64,000 nt of DNA from Alentia gelatinosa (taxonomy: Eukaryota; Annelida; Polychaeta; Phyllodocida; Polynoidae), in the NCBI GenBank assembly GCA_950022655.1, contig OX465580.1, positions 123,301,016-123,365,015 of the forward strand. Direction: 5' to 3'. Position 1 is the first letter of the stretch; each line of letters begins with the position of its first letter. The notes beneath the pieces were generated by a model that was not told the origin of the DNA, did no database searches, and saw only the letters and a program-made list of their open reading frames with translations. Made by a program: the position numbers and the translations under genes. Of this stretch, positions 31,758 to 44,790 are shown in pieces.

Positions 31758-32465
31758 ATTAGCTTTTTACTTGTCCATATCCAGCTAGCTACTTAATCCA
31801 TACATGGCCAAAAGGCCTGCAGGCATTATATACCTGGGGGAGGGGAATGCTTACAGGCATTCACAATGAATTCAAGCGTTTCTCAATATACACAGGAAGA
31901 TTCAAAGTCTTTATATAATCTATGAAAAATTATGTGTGAAAATCAATGTGGTACATTTGAAGAAATCACTTACGGCAATGAATAGACTCTTTAGGTCATG
32001 TGAAAAGTATAACCTTTCTTGAATGTCTTAAGGCATTATTGCAATCCAGAGAGATACTGCTCTGAGGAATCCTGCCCCTGTAGCTACTCACACCAGCAAT
32101 TTACTCGCCTAGAAAGGATGAATGTCCTCATCCTGATCATGTGCTGAAATTCTCAGCGGTGATTGAGTTGTGATGTAATATTCATGACTCTTCAACTAGT
32201 GGAAATAAGTTTGATACTGGGACTTATGGCAACCATATAGTAAACTAGACTCTGTATGTTCAAGCAAAGAAAGATTTACTTCAGAAGAAACTTGAAAAAT
32301 GCTATGTCTTGATATGAATGCCTTCGTGCAGACTGCAGTTTTATATGATTGCTCAACAAAAACAGGGTTCTAAAGCTGTCAAATATGTTGGCTTGCAAAA
32401 TAACACCATATCTCAAGAAAACTAGAAGCAGGCGATAGAGTTTCAAGGGGAGCTGTTCTTTGTGA

Positions 32466-32537
32466 GGCTTGTTGGTCTAGGGGTATGATTCTCGCTTCGG
32501 GTGCGAGAGGTCCCGGGTTCAATTCCCGGACAAGCCC
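32466..32537 (+). tRNA. trnP-CGG: tRNA-Pro (CGG), consensus
   Basis: Consensus; T4 follows. Confidence 0.96.
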
Positions 32538-33146
32538 AGTATTTTATCCCATACAGACTAGCCATGAAACTCAGAATCTTCTCAGGATACATTTCAACTG
32601 AAAACCTATTTCAATATTCTCTGCAATATATATGCTGAGCTCATATATGCCTGTTTTGCATTGGAATCCATCGTTCTAGAAGAGCTGCAAATATCACAGC
32701 TCACACTTTCTAATATGAGAGAAGATCTGTAGATGTATATAGCTCGATAGCAGCAACTACATATTGTCCAATACTCTATTGTTTTGTCTCACAGTGTAAG
32801 AGGAAAGCATATCATGGATGGAGGTAAAGGTGATACAAAGTTATTTCCTGTGATATCATGATGGAGTGCTTTAGTGTTGCATCAGATGATAGTCAAATCT
32901 CTAATTAATATGTCAAACTTCCCGAGATGATATACAAACCAATCTGCTGAATTCAGATAACCGAGGCAATATGTTCTTCCATGTCTCTATTTTCCACAAA
33001 TGGGTACATTTGATTCTCTATGCTTCATGTCCTATATCAGAGAAATATCTACATACATACATACACCCAGTCTGTATTCTTGATACCATAATTGCAGTCA
33101 TAGCAATATTTGGTGAAATTTCTTAGCCATCGCAGTAGCCAGCACA

Positions 33147-33218
33147 GGCTTGTTGGTCTAGGGGTATGATTCTCGCTTAGGGTGCGAGAGGTCCCGGGTT
33201 CAAATCCCGGACAAGCCC
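33147..33218 (+). tRNA. trnP-AGG: tRNA-Pro (AGG), consensus
   Basis: Consensus; T4 follows. Confidence 0.96.
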
Positions 33219-33306
33219 AGTTAGTTTTATGCTCATGTTTATGGAATGGAAAGTATTGACGGCCACAACCAATATTTACTGGTCCCTCTAACACCAGCTG
33301 ACATAT

Positions 33307-33378
33307 GGCTTGTTGGTCTAGGGGTATGATTCTCGCTTTGGGTGCGAGAGGTCCCGGGTTCAAATCCCGGACAAGCCC
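33307..33378 (+). tRNA. trnP-UGG: tRNA-Pro (TGG), consensus, second of unit
   Basis: Consensus; T5 follows. Confidence 0.96.
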
Positions 33379-33655
33379 ATTAGCTTTTTACTTGTCCATA
33401 TCCTGCTCACTACTTGATTAACAAGTGTAAGAGAAAAGCATAATATACAGGGGAATCCAAAGCGTTTGTTAAACTCTGAAAAAAGTGTGTGAAAATCAAT
33501 AAAGCCTATTTGAAGAAGGATCGGTTATGGCAATAAAGAGGTTCTTCAGGTCATGTGACAAGTGAAACTTTCCTGAATGTCTTAAGGCATTCTCGCCGTT
33601 AAGAGACATACTGCCTTGGAGTATCCTTGCCTGTATAGCTACTGCTACCAAGTAA

Positions 33656-33697
33656 TTGGGGCAGGAGAGGTCCTGGGTTCCAATGCTGGACAAGCCC
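33656..33697 (+). pseudogene. Truncated tRNA-Pro relic
   Basis: Same sequence as the relic at 1986. Confidence 0.87.
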
Positions 33698-33786
33698 AGT
33701 TAGTTTTATACTTCAGTATATCCAATCGAAGATCATGATGGTCACAACCAAAATTTTGCTGGTGTCTCTATCACCAACTGACATAT

Positions 33787-33858
33787 GGCTTGTTGGTCTA
33801 GGGGTATGATTCTCGCTTTGGGTGCGAGAGGTCCCGGGTTCAAATCCCGGACAAGCCC
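33787..33858 (+). tRNA. trnP-UGG: tRNA-Pro (TGG), consensus, opens unit
   Basis: Consensus; T5 follows. Confidence 0.96.
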
Positions 33859-34566
33859 ATTAGCTTTTTACTTGTCCATATCCAGCTAGCTACTTAATCC
33901 ATACATGGCCAAAAGGCCTGCAGGCATTATATACCTGGGGGAGGGGAATGCTTACAGGCATTCACAATGAATTCAAGCGTTTCTCAATATACACAGGAAG
34001 ATTCAAAGTCTTTATATAATCTATGAAAAATTATGTGTGAAAATCAATGTGGTACATTTGAAGAAATCACTTACGGCAATGAATAGACTCTTTAGGTCAT
34101 ATGAAAAGTATAACCTTTCTTGAATGTCTTAAGGCATTATCGCAATCCAGTGAGATACTGCTCTGAGGAATCCTGCCCCTGTAGCTACTCACACCAGCAA
34201 TTTGCTCGCCTAGAAAGGATGAATGTCCTCATCCTGATCATGTGCTGAAATTCTCAGCGGTGATTGAGTTGTGATGTAATATTCATGACTCTTCAACTAG
34301 TGGAAATAAGTTTGATACTGGGACTTATGGCAACCATATAGTAAACTAGACTCTGTATGTTCAAGCAAAGAAAGATTTACTTCAGAAGAAACTTGAAAAA
34401 TGCTATGTCTTGATATGAATGCCTTCGTGCAGACTGCAGTTTTATATGATTGCTCGACAAAAACAGGGTTCTAAAGCTGTCAAATATGTTGGCTTGCAAA
34501 ATAACACCATATCTCAAGAAAACTAGAAGCAGGCGATAGAGTTTCAAGGGGAGCTGTTCTTTGTGA

Positions 34567-34638
34567 GGCTTGTTGGTCTAGGGGTATGATTCTCGCTTCG
34601 GGTGCGAGAGGTCCCGGGTTCAATTCCCGGACAAGCCC
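34567..34638 (+). tRNA. trnP-CGG: tRNA-Pro (CGG), consensus
   Basis: Consensus; T4 follows. Confidence 0.96.
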
Positions 34639-35247
34639 AGTATTTTATCCCATACAGACTAGCCATGAAACTCAGAATCTTCTCAGGATACATTTCAACT
34701 GAAAACCTATTTCAATATTCTCTGCAATATATATGCTGAGCTCATATATGCCTGTTTTGCATTGGAATCCATCGTTCTAGAAGAGCTGCAAATATCACAG
34801 CTCACACTTTCTAATATGAGAGAAGATCTGTAGATGTATATAGCTCGATAGCAGCAACTACATATTGTCCAATACTCTATTGTTTTGTCTCACAGTGTAA
34901 GAGGAAAGCATATCATGGATGGAGGTAAAGGTGATACAAAGTTATTTCCTGTGATATCATGATGGAGTGCTTTAGTGTTGCATCAGATGATAGTCAAATC
35001 TCTAATTAATATGTCAAACTTCCCGAGATGATATACAAACCAATCTGCTGAATTCAGATAACCGAGGCAATATGTTCTTCCATGTCTCTATTTTCCACAA
35101 ATGGGTACATTTGATTCTCTATGCTTCATGTCCTATATCAGAGAAATATCTACATACATACATACACCCAGTCTGTATTCTTGATACCATAATTGCAGTC
35201 ATAGCAATATTTGGTGAAATTTCTTAGCCATCGCAGTAGCCAGCACA

Positions 35248-35319
35248 GGCTTGTTGGTCTAGGGGTATGATTCTCGCTTAGGGTGCGAGAGGTCCCGGGT
35301 TCAAATCCCGGACAAGCCC
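35248..35319 (+). tRNA. trnP-AGG: tRNA-Pro (AGG), consensus
   Basis: Consensus; T4 follows. Confidence 0.96.
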
Positions 35320-35407
35320 AGTTAGTTTTATGCTCATGTTTATGGAATGGAAAGTATTGACGGCCACAACCAATATTTACTGGTCCCTCTAACACCAGCT
35401 GACATAT

Positions 35408-35479
35408 GGCTTGTTGGTCTAGGGGTATGATTCTCGCTTTGGGTGCGAGAGGTCCCGGGTTCAAATCCCGGACAAGCCC
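35408..35479 (+). tRNA. trnP-UGG: tRNA-Pro (TGG), consensus, second of unit
   Basis: Consensus; T5 follows. Confidence 0.96.
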
Positions 35480-35756
35480 ATTAGCTTTTTACTTGTCCAT
35501 ATCCTGCTCACTACTTGATTAACAAGTGTAAGAGAAAAGCATAATATACAGGGGAATCCAAAGCGTTTGTTAAACTCTGAAAAAAGTGTGTGAAAATCAA
35601 TAAAGCCTATTTGAAGAAGGATCGGTTATGGCAATAAAGAGGTTCTTCAGGTCATGTGACAAGTGAAACTTTCCTGAATGTCTTAAGGCATTCTCGCCGT
35701 TAAGAGACATACTGCCTTGGAGTATCCTTGCCTGTATAGCTACTGCTACCAAGTAA

Positions 35757-35798
35757 TTGGGGCAGGAGAGGTCCTGGGTTCCAATGCTGGACAAGCCC
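35757..35798 (+). pseudogene. Truncated tRNA-Pro relic
   Basis: Same sequence as the relic at 1986. Confidence 0.87.
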
Positions 35799-35887
35799 AG
35801 TTAGTTTTATACTTCAGTATATCCAATCGAAGATCATGATGGTCACAACCAAAATTTTGCTGGTGTCTCTATCACCAACTGACATAT

Positions 35888-35958
35888 GGCTTGTTGGTCT
35901 AGGGGTATGATTCTCGCTTTGGGTGCGAGAGGCACGGGTTCAAATCCCGGACAAGCCC
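35888..35958 (+). tRNA. trnP-UGG: tRNA-Pro (TGG), 71-nt variant with damaged T arm
   Basis: 'gaggcacggg' replaces 'gaggtcccggg', so the gene is one base short. The variable region loses a base and the first T-stem pair becomes A-G. Anticodon, acceptor stem and B box are intact. Possibly still folded with a four-pair T stem, but probably weaker. The identical change recurs in the next unit at 37988. Confidence 0.88.
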
Positions 35959-36666
35959 ATTAGCTTTTTACTTGTCCATATCCAGCTAGCTACTTAATCC
36001 ATACATGGCCAAAAGGCCTGCAGGCATTATATACCTGGGGGAGGGGAATGCTTACAGGCATTCACAATGAATTCAAGCGTTTCTCAATATACACAGGAAG
36101 ATTCAAAGTCTTTATATAATCTATGAAAAATTATGTGTGAAAATCAATGTGGTACATTTGAAGAAATCACTTACGGCAATGAATAGACTCTTTAGGTCAT
36201 ATGAAAAGTATAACCTTTCTTGAATGTCTTAAGGCATTATCGCAATCCAGTGAGATACTGCTCTGAGGAATCCTGCCCCTGTAGCTACTCACACCAGCAA
36301 TTTGCTCGCCTAGAAAGGATGAATGTCCTCATCCTGATCATGTGCTGAAATTCTCAGCGGTGATTGAGTTGTGATGTAATATTCATGACTCTTCAACTAG
36401 TGGAAATAAGTTTGATACTGGGACTTATGGCAACCATATAGTAAACTAGACTCTGTATGTTCAAGCAAAGAAAGATTTACTTCAGAAGAAACTTGAAAAA
36501 TGCTATGTCTTGATATGAATGCCTTCGTGCAGACTGCAGTTTTATATGATTGCTCGACAAAAACAGGGTTCTAAAGCTGTCAAATATGTTGGCTTGCAAA
36601 ATAACACCATATCTCAAGAAAACTAGAAGCAGGCGATAGAGTTTCAAGGGGAGCTGTTCTTTGTGA

Positions 36667-36738
36667 GGCTTGTTGGTCTAGGGGTATGATTCTCGCTTCG
36701 GGTGCGAGAGGTCCCGGGTTCAATTCCCGGACAAGCCC
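36667..36738 (+). tRNA. trnP-CGG: tRNA-Pro (CGG), consensus
   Basis: Consensus; 779 bp after the shortened TGG gene. Confidence 0.96.
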
Positions 36739-37347
36739 AGTATTTTATCCCATACAGACTAGCCATGAAACTCAGAATCTTCTCAGGATACATTTCAACT
36801 GAAAACCTATTTCAATATTCTCTGCAATATATATGCTGAGCTCATATATGCCTGTTTTGCATTGGAATCCATCGTTCTAGAAGAGCTGCAAATATCACAG
36901 CTCACACTTTCTAATATGAGAGAAGATCTGTAGATGTATATAGCTCGATAGCAGCAACTACATATTGTCCAATACTCTATTGTTTTGTCTCACAGTGTAA
37001 GAGGAAAGCATATCATGGATGGAGGTAAAGGTGATACAAAGTTATTTCCTGTGATATCATGATGGAGTGCTTTAGTGTTGCATCAGATGATAGTCAAATC
37101 TCTAATTAATATGTCAAACTTCCCGAGATGATATACAAACCAATCTGCTGAATTCAGATAACCGAGGCAATATGTTCTTCCATGTCTCTATTTTCCACAA
37201 ATGGGTACATTTGATTCTCTATGCTTCATGTCCTATATCAGAGAAATATCTACATACATACATACACCCAGTCTGTATTCTTGATACCATAATTGCAGTC
37301 ATAGCAATATTTGGTGAAATTTCTTAGCCATCGCAGTAGCCAGCACA

Positions 37348-37419
37348 GGCTTGTTGGTCTAGGGGTATGATTCTCGCTTAGGGTGCGAGAGGTCCCGGGT
37401 TCAAATCCCGGACAAGCCC
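37348..37419 (+). tRNA. trnP-AGG: tRNA-Pro (AGG), consensus
   Basis: Consensus; T4 follows. Confidence 0.96.
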
Positions 37420-37507
37420 AGTTAGTTTTATGCTCATGTTTATGGAATGGAAAGTATTGACGGCCACAACCAATATTTACTGGTCCCTCTAACACCAGCT
37501 GACATAT

Positions 37508-37579
37508 GGCTTGTTGGTCTAGGGGTATGATTCTCGCTTTGGGTGCGAGAGGTCCCGGGTTCAAATCCCGGACAAGCCC
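37508..37579 (+). tRNA. trnP-UGG: tRNA-Pro (TGG), consensus, second of unit
   Basis: Consensus; T5 follows. Confidence 0.96.
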
Positions 37580-37856
37580 ATTAGCTTTTTACTTGTCCAT
37601 ATCCTGCTCACTACTTGATTAACAAGTGTAAGAGAAAAGCATAATATACAGGGGAATCCAAAGCGTTTGTTAAACTCTGAAAAAAGTGTGTGAAAATCAA
37701 TAAAGCCTATTTGAAGAAGGATCGGTTATGGCAATAAAGAAGTTCTTCAGGTCATGTGACAAGTGAAACTTTCCTGAATGTCTTAAGGCATTCTCGCCGT
37801 TAAGAGACATACTGCCTTGGAGTATCCTTGCCTGTATAGCTACTGCTACCAAGTAA

Positions 37857-37898
37857 TTGGGGCAGGAGAGGTCCTGGGTTCCAATGCTGGACAAGCCC
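37857..37898 (+). pseudogene. Truncated tRNA-Pro relic
   Basis: Same sequence as the relic at 1986. Confidence 0.87.
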
Positions 37899-37987
37899 AG
37901 TTAGTTTTATACTTCAGTATATCCAATCGAAGATCATGATGGTCACAACCAAAATTTTGCTGGTGTCTCTATCACCAACTGACATAT

Positions 37988-38058
37988 GGCTTGTTGGTCT
38001 AGGGGTATGATTCTCGCTTTGGGTGCGAGAGGCACGGGTTCAAATCCCGGACAAGCCC
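37988..38058 (+). tRNA. trnP-UGG: tRNA-Pro (TGG), 71-nt variant, second copy
   Basis: Same one-base-short T-arm change as the gene at 35888, exactly 2100 bp away. One unit was therefore copied from the other after the mutation. Confidence 0.88.
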
Positions 38059-38766
38059 ATTAGCTTTTTACTTGTCCATATCCAGCTAGCTACTTAATCC
38101 ATACATGGCCAAAAGGCCTGCAGGCATTATATACCTGGGGGAGGGGAATGCTTACAGGCATTCACAATGAATTCAAGCGTTTCTCAATATACACAGGAAG
38201 ATTCAAAGTCTTTATATAATCTATGAAAAATTATGTGTGAAAATCAATGTGGTACATTTGAAGAAATCACTTACGGCAATGAATAGACTCTTTAGGTCAT
38301 ATGAAAAGTATAACCTTTCTTGAATGTCTTAAGGCATTATCGCAATCCAGTGAGATACTGCTCTGAGGAATCCTGCCCCTGTAGCTACTCACACCAGCAA
38401 TTTGCTCGCCTAGAAAGGATGAATGTCCTCATCCTGATCATGTGCTGAAATTCTCAGCGGTGATTGAGTTGTGATGTAATATTCATGACTCTTCAACTAG
38501 TGGAAATAAGTTTGATACTGGGACTTATGGCAACCATATAGTAAACTAGACTCTGTATGTTCAAGCAAAGAAAGATTTACTTCAGAAGAAACTTGAAAAA
38601 TGCTATGTCTTGATATGAATGCCTTCGTGCAGACTGCAGTTTTATATGATTGCTCGACAAAAACAGGGTTCTAAAGCTGTCAAATATGTTGGCTTGCAAA
38701 ATAACACCATATCTCAAGAAAACTAGAAGCAGGCGATAGAGTTTCAAGGGGAGTGGTTCTTTGTGA

Positions 38767-38838
38767 GGCTTGTTGGTCTAGGGGTATGATTCTCGCTTCG
38801 GGTGCGAGAGGTCCCGGGTTCAATTCCCGGACAAGCCC
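38767..38838 (+). tRNA. trnP-CGG: tRNA-Pro (CGG), consensus
   Basis: Consensus; the 5' flank reads 'gagtggttctttg' for 'gagctgttctttg', a private change. Confidence 0.96.
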
Positions 38839-39447
38839 AGTATTTTATCCCATACAGACTAGCCATGAAACTCAGAATCTTCTCAGGATACATTTCAACT
38901 GAAAACCTATTTCAATATTCTCTGCAATATATATGCTGAGCTCATATATGCCTGTTTTGCATTGGAATCCATCGTTCTAGAAGAGCTGCAAATATCACAG
39001 CTCACACTTTCTAATATGAGAGAAGATCTGTAGATGTATATAGCTCGATAGCAGCAACTACATATTGTCCAATACTCTATTGTTTTGTCTCACAGTGTAA
39101 GAGGAAAGCATATCATGGATGGAGGTAAAGGTGATAGAAAGTTATTTCCTGTGATATCATGATGGAGTGCTTTAGTGTTGCATCAGATGATAGTCAAATC
39201 TCTAATTAATATGTCAAACTTCCCGAGATGATATACAAACCAATCTGCTGAATTCAGATAACCGAGGCAATATGTTCTTCCATGTCTCTATTTTCCACAA
39301 ATGGGTACATTTGATTCTCTATGCTTCATGTCCTATATCAGAGAAATATCTACATACATACATACACCCAGTCTGTATTCTTGATACCATAATTGCAGTC
39401 ATAGCAATATTTGGTGAAATTTCTTAGCCATCGCAGTAGCCAGCACA

Positions 39448-39519
39448 GGCTTGTTGGTCTAGGGGTATGATTCTCGCTTAGGGTGCGAGAGGTCCCGGGT
39501 TCAAATCCCGGACAAGCCC
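39448..39519 (+). tRNA. trnP-AGG: tRNA-Pro (AGG), consensus
   Basis: Consensus; the upstream spacer carries the 'gatagaaag' marker that persists for the next 19 kb. Confidence 0.96.
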
Positions 39520-39607
39520 AGTTAGTTTTATGCTCATGTTTATGGAATGGAAAGTATTGACGGCCACAACCAATATTTACTGGTCCCTCTAACACCAGCT
39601 GACATAT

Positions 39608-39679
39608 GGCTTGTTGGTCTAGGGGTATGATTCTCGCTTTGGGTGCGAGAGGTCCCGGGTTCAAATCCCGGACAAGCCC
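39608..39679 (+). tRNA. trnP-UGG: tRNA-Pro (TGG), consensus, second of unit
   Basis: Consensus; T5 follows. Confidence 0.96.
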
Positions 39680-39956
39680 ATTAGCTTTTTACTTGTCCAT
39701 ATCCTGCTCACTACTTGATTAACAAGTGTAAGAGAAAAGCATAATATACAGGGGAATCCAAAGCGTTTGTTAAACTCTGAAAAAAGTGTGTGAAAATCAA
39801 TAAAGCCTATTTGAAGAAGGATCGGTTATGGCAATAAAGAGGTTCTTCAGGTCATGTGACAAGTGAAACTTTCCTGAATGTCTTAAGGCATTCTCGCCGT
39901 TAAGAGACATACTGCCTTGGAGTATCCTTGCCTGTATAGCTACTGCTACCAAGTAA

Positions 39957-39998
39957 TTGGGGCAGGAGAGGTCCTGGGTTCCAATGCTGGACAAGCCC
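39957..39998 (+). pseudogene. Truncated tRNA-Pro relic
   Basis: Same sequence as the relic at 1986; the last one before a 5.3-kb interval without relics. Confidence 0.87.
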
Positions 39999-40087
39999 AG
40001 TTAGTTTTATACTTCAGTATATCCAATCGAAGATCATGATGGTCACAACCAAAATTTTGCTGGTGTCTCTATCACCAACTGACATAT

Positions 40088-40159
40088 GGCTTGTTGGTCT
40101 AGGGGTATGATTCTCGCTTTGGGTGCGAGAGGTCCCGGGTTCAAATCCCGGACAAGCCC
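40088..40159 (+). tRNA. trnP-UGG: tRNA-Pro (TGG), consensus, opens long-module run
   Basis: Consensus, full 72 bases, unlike the first TGG gene of the two preceding units. Confidence 0.96.
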
Positions 40160-40867
40160 ATTAGCTTTTTACTTGTCCATATCCAGCTAGCTACTTAATC
40201 CATACATGGCCAAAAGGCCTGCAGGCATTATATACCTGGGGGAGGGGAATGCTTACAGGCATTCACAATGAATTCAAGCGTTTCTCAATATACACAGGAA
40301 GATTCAAAGTCTTTATATAATCTATGAAAAATTATGTGTGAAAATCAATGTGGTACATTTGAAGAAATCACTTACGGCAATGAATAGACTCTTTAGGTCA
40401 TATGAAAAGTATAACCTTTCTTGAATGTCTTAAGGCATTATCGCAATCCAGTGAGATACTGCTCTGAGGAATCCTGCCCCTGTAGCTACTCACACCAGCA
40501 ATTTGCTCGCCTAGAAAGGATGAATGTCCTCATCCTGATCATGTGCTGAAATTCTCAGCGGTGATTGAGTTGTGATGTAATATTCATGACTCTTCAACTA
40601 GTGGAAATAAGTTTGATACTGGGACTTATGGCAACCATATAGTAAACTAGACTCTGTATGTTCAAGCAAAGAAAGATTTACTTCAGAAGAAACTTGAAAA
40701 ATGCTATGTCTTGATATGAATGCCTTCGTGCAGACTGCAGTTTTATATGATTGCTCGACAAAAACAGGGTTCTAAAGCTGTCAAATATGTTGGCTTGCAA
40801 AATAACACCATATTTCAAGAAAACTAGAAGCAGGCGATAGAGTTTCAAGGGGAGCTGTTCTTTGTGA

Positions 40868-40939
40868 GGCTTGTTGGTCTAGGGGTATGATTCTCGCTTC
40901 GGGTGCGAGAGGTCCCGGGTTCAATTCCCGGACAAGCCC
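40868..40939 (+). tRNA. trnP-CGG: tRNA-Pro (CGG), consensus
   Basis: Consensus; T4 follows. Confidence 0.96.
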
Positions 40940-41548
40940 AGTATTTTATCCCATACAGACTAGCCATGAAACTCAGAATCTTCTCAGGATACATTTCAAC
41001 TGAAAACCTATTTCAATATTCTCTGCAATATATATGCTGAGCTCATATATGCCTGTTTTGCATTGGAATCCATCGTTCTAGAAGAGCTGCAAATATCACA
41101 GCTCACACTTTCTAATATGAGAGAAGATCTGTAGATGTATATAGCTCGATAGCAGCAACTACATATTGTCCAATACTCTATTGTTTTGTCTCACAGTGTA
41201 AGAGGAAAGCATATCATGGATGGAGGTAAAGGCGATAGAAAGTTATTTCCTGTGATATCATGATGGAGTGCTTTAGTGTTGCATCAGATGATAGTCAAAT
41301 CTCTAATTAATATGTCAAACTTCCCGAGATGATATACAAACCAATCTGCTGAATTCAGATAACCGAGGCAATATGTTCTTCCATGTCTCTATTTTCCACA
41401 AATGGGTACATTTGATTCTCTATGCTTCATGTCCTATATCAGAGAAATATCTACATACATACATACACCCAGTCTGTATTCTTGATACCATAATTGCAGT
41501 CATAGCAATATTTGGTGAAATTTCTTAGCCATCGCAGTAGCCAGCACA

Positions 41549-41620
41549 GGCTTGTTGGTCTAGGGGTATGATTCTCGCTTAGGGTGCGAGAGGTCCCGGG
41601 TTCAAATCCCGGACAAGCCC
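41549..41620 (+). tRNA. trnP-AGG: tRNA-Pro (AGG), consensus
   Basis: Consensus; the upstream spacer has 'ggcgatag' for 'ggtgatag'. Confidence 0.96.
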
Positions 41621-41708
41621 AGTTAGTTTTATGCTCATGTTTATGGAATGGAAAGTATTGACGGCCACAACCAATATTTACTGGTCCCTCTAACACCAGC
41701 TGACATAT

Positions 41709-41780
41709 GGCTTGTTGGTCTAGGGGTATGATTCTCGCTTTGGGTGCGAGAGGTCCCGGGTTCAAATCCCGGACAAGCCC
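41709..41780 (+). tRNA. trnP-UGG: tRNA-Pro (TGG), consensus, fused short/long context
   Basis: Consensus tRNA. The upstream flank 'cagctgacatat' is that of a second TGG gene, while the downstream 'tccagctagctac' is that of a unit-opening TGG gene. No relic follows. Confidence 0.96.
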
Positions 41781-42488
41781 ATTAGCTTTTTACTTGTCCA
41801 TATCCAGCTAGCTACTTAATCCATACATGGCCAAAAGGCCTGCAGGCATTATATACCTGGGGGAGGGGAATGCTTACAGGCATTCACAATGAATTCAAGC
41901 GTTTCTCAATATACACAGGAAGATTCAAAGTCTTTATATAATCTATGAAAAATTATGTGTGAAAATCAATGTGGTACATTTGAAGAAATCACTTACGGCA
42001 ATGAATAGACTCTTTAGGTCATGTGAAAAGTATAACCTTTCTTGAATGTCTTAAGGCATTATCGCAATCCAGAGAGATACTGCTCTGAGGAATCCTGCCC
42101 CTGTAGCTACTCACACCAGCAATTTGCTCGCTTAGAAAGGATGAATGTCCTCATCCTGATCATGTGCTGAAATTCTCAGCGGTGATTGAGTTGTGATGTA
42201 ATATTCATGACTCTTCAACTAGTGGAAATAAGTTTGATACTGGGACTTATGGCAACCATATAGTAAACTAGACTCTGTATGTTCAAGCAAAGAAAGATTT
42301 ACTTCAGAAGAAACTTGAAAAATGCTATGTCTTGATATGAATGCCTTCGTGCAGACTGCAGTTTTATATGATTGCTCAACAAAAACAGGGTTCTAAAGCT
42401 GTCAAATATGTTGGCTTGCAAAATAACACCATATCTCAAGAAAACTAGAAGCAGGCGATAGAGTTTCAAGGGGAGCTGTTCTTTGTGA

Positions 42489-42560
42489 GGCTTGTTGGTC
42501 TAGGGGTATGATTCTCGCTTCGGGTGCGAGAGGTCCCGGGTTCAATTCCCGGACAAGCCC
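42489..42560 (+). tRNA. trnP-CGG: tRNA-Pro (CGG), consensus
   Basis: Consensus; T4 follows. Confidence 0.96.
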
Positions 42561-43169
42561 AGTATTTTATCCCATACAGACTAGCCATGAAACTCAGAAT
42601 CTTCTCAGGATACATTTCAACTGAAAACCTATTTCAATATTCTCTGCAATATATATGCTGAGCTCATATATGCCTGTTTTGCATTGGAATCCATCGTTCT
42701 AGAAGAGCTGCAAATATCACAGCTCACACTTTCTAATATGAGAGAAGATCTGTAGATGTATATAGCTCGATAGCAGCAACTACATATTGTCCAATACTCT
42801 ATTGTTTTGTCTCACAGTGTAAGAGGAAAGCATATCATGGATGGAGGTAAAGGTGATAGAAAGTTATTTCCTGTGATATCATGATGGAGTGCTTTAGTGT
42901 TGCATCAGATGATAGTCAAATCTCTAATTAATATGTCAAACTTCCCGAGATGATATACAAACCAATCTGCTGAATTCAGATAACCGAGGCAATATGTTCT
43001 TCCATGTCTCTATTTTCCACAAATGGGTACATTTGATTCTCTATGCTTCATGTCCTATATCAGAGAAATATCTACATACATACATACACCCAGTCTGTAT
43101 TCTTGATACCATAATTGCAGTCATAGCAATATTTGGTGAAATTTCTTAGCCATCGCAGTAGCCAGCACA

Positions 43170-43241
43170 GGCTTGTTGGTCTAGGGGTATGATTCTCGCT
43201 TAGGGTGCGAGAGGTCCCGGGTTCAAATCCCGGACAAGCCC
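43170..43241 (+). tRNA. trnP-AGG: tRNA-Pro (AGG), consensus
   Basis: Consensus; the spacer after it has 'cacaaacaat' for 'cacaaccaat'. Confidence 0.96.
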
Positions 43242-43329
43242 AGTTAGTTTTATGCTCATGTTTATGGAATGGAAAGTATTGACGGCCACAAACAATATTT
43301 ACTGGTCCCTCTAACACCAGCTGACATAT

Positions 43330-43401
43330 GGCTTGTTGGTCTAGGGGTATGATTCTCGCTTTGGGTGCGAGAGGTCCCGGGTTCAAATCCCGGACAAGCC
43401 C
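43330..43401 (+). tRNA. trnP-UGG: tRNA-Pro (TGG), consensus, fused short/long context
   Basis: Second TGG gene with a short-module upstream flank and a long-module downstream flank, 1621 bp after the first. Confidence 0.96.
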
Positions 43402-44109
43402 ATTAGCTTTTTACTTGTCCATATCCAGCTAGCTACTTAATCCATACATGGCCAAAAGGCCTGCAGGCATTATATACCTGGGGGAGGGGAATGCTTACAG
43501 GCATTCACAATGAATTCAAGCGTTTCTCAATATACACAGGAAGATTCAAAGTCTTTATATAATCTATGAAAAATTATGTGTGAAAATCAATGTGGTACAT
43601 TTGAAGAAATCACTTACGGCAATGAATAGACTCTTTAGGTCATGTGAAAAGTATAACCTTTCTTGAATGTCTTAAGGCATTATCGCAATCCAGAGAGATA
43701 CTGCTCTGAGGAATCCTGCCCCTGTAGCTACTCACACCAGCAATTTGCTCGCCTAGAAAGGATGAATGTCCTCATCCTGATCATGTGCTGAAATTCTCAG
43801 CGGTGATTGAGTTGTGATGTAATATTCATGACTCTTCAACTAGTGGAAATAAGTTTGATACTGGGACTTATGGCAACCATATAGTAAACTAGACTCTGTA
43901 TGTTCAAGCAAAGAAAGATTTACTTCAGAAGAAACTTGAAAAATGCTATGTCTTGATATGAATGCCTTCGTGCAGACTGCAGTTTTATATGATTGCTCAA
44001 CAAAAACAGGGTTCTAAAGCTGTCAAATATGTTGGCTTGCAAAATAACACCATATCTCAAGAAAACTAGAAGCAGGCGATAGAGTTTCAAGGGGAGCTGT
44101 TCTTTGTGA

Positions 44110-44181
44110 GGCTTGTTGGTCTAGGGGTATGATTCTCGCTTCGGGTGCGAGAGGTCCCGGGTTCAATTCCCGGACAAGCCC
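44110..44181 (+). tRNA. trnP-CGG: tRNA-Pro (CGG), consensus
   Basis: Consensus; T4 follows. Confidence 0.96.
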
Positions 44182-44790
44182 AGTATTTTATCCCATACAG
44201 ACTAGCCATGAAACTCAGAATCTTCTCAGGATACATTTCAACTGAAAACCTATTTCAATATTCTCTGCAATATATATGCTGAGCTCATATATGCCTGTTT
44301 TGCATTGGAATCCATCGTTCTAGAAGAGCTGCAAATATCACAGCTCACACTTTCTAATATGAGAGAAGATCTGTAGATGTATATAGCTCGATAGCAGCAA
44401 CTACATATTGTCCAATACTCTATTGTTTTGTCTCACAGTGTAAGAGGAAAGCATATCATGGATGGAGGTAAAGGTGATAGAAAGTTATTTCCTGTGATAT
44501 CATGATGGAGTGCTTTAGTATTGCATCAGATGATAGTCAAATCTCTAATTAATATGTCAAACTTCCCGAGATGATATACAAACCAATCTGCTGAATTCAG
44601 ATAACCGAGGCAATATGTTCTTCCATGTCTCTATTTTCCACAAATGGGTACATTTGATTCTCTATGCTTCATGTCCTATATCAGAGAAATATCTACATAC
44701 ATACATACACCCAGTCTGTATTCTTGATACCATAATTGCAGTCATAGCAATATTTGGTGAAATTTCTTAGCCATCGCAGTAGCCAGCACA

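Larger units (their letters stand above)
23282..40087 (+). repeat. Block of eight full units
   Basis: Units begin at 23282, 25383, 27484, 29585, 31686, 33787, 35888 and 37988. The last two are 2100 bp because their first TGG gene has lost one base. Linked spacer variants ('tcatatgaaaag' with 'ccagtgagat') appear in some units and not in their neighbours, a mosaic that suggests exchange among units. Spacers over 300 bases hold no recognised gene. Confidence 0.93.
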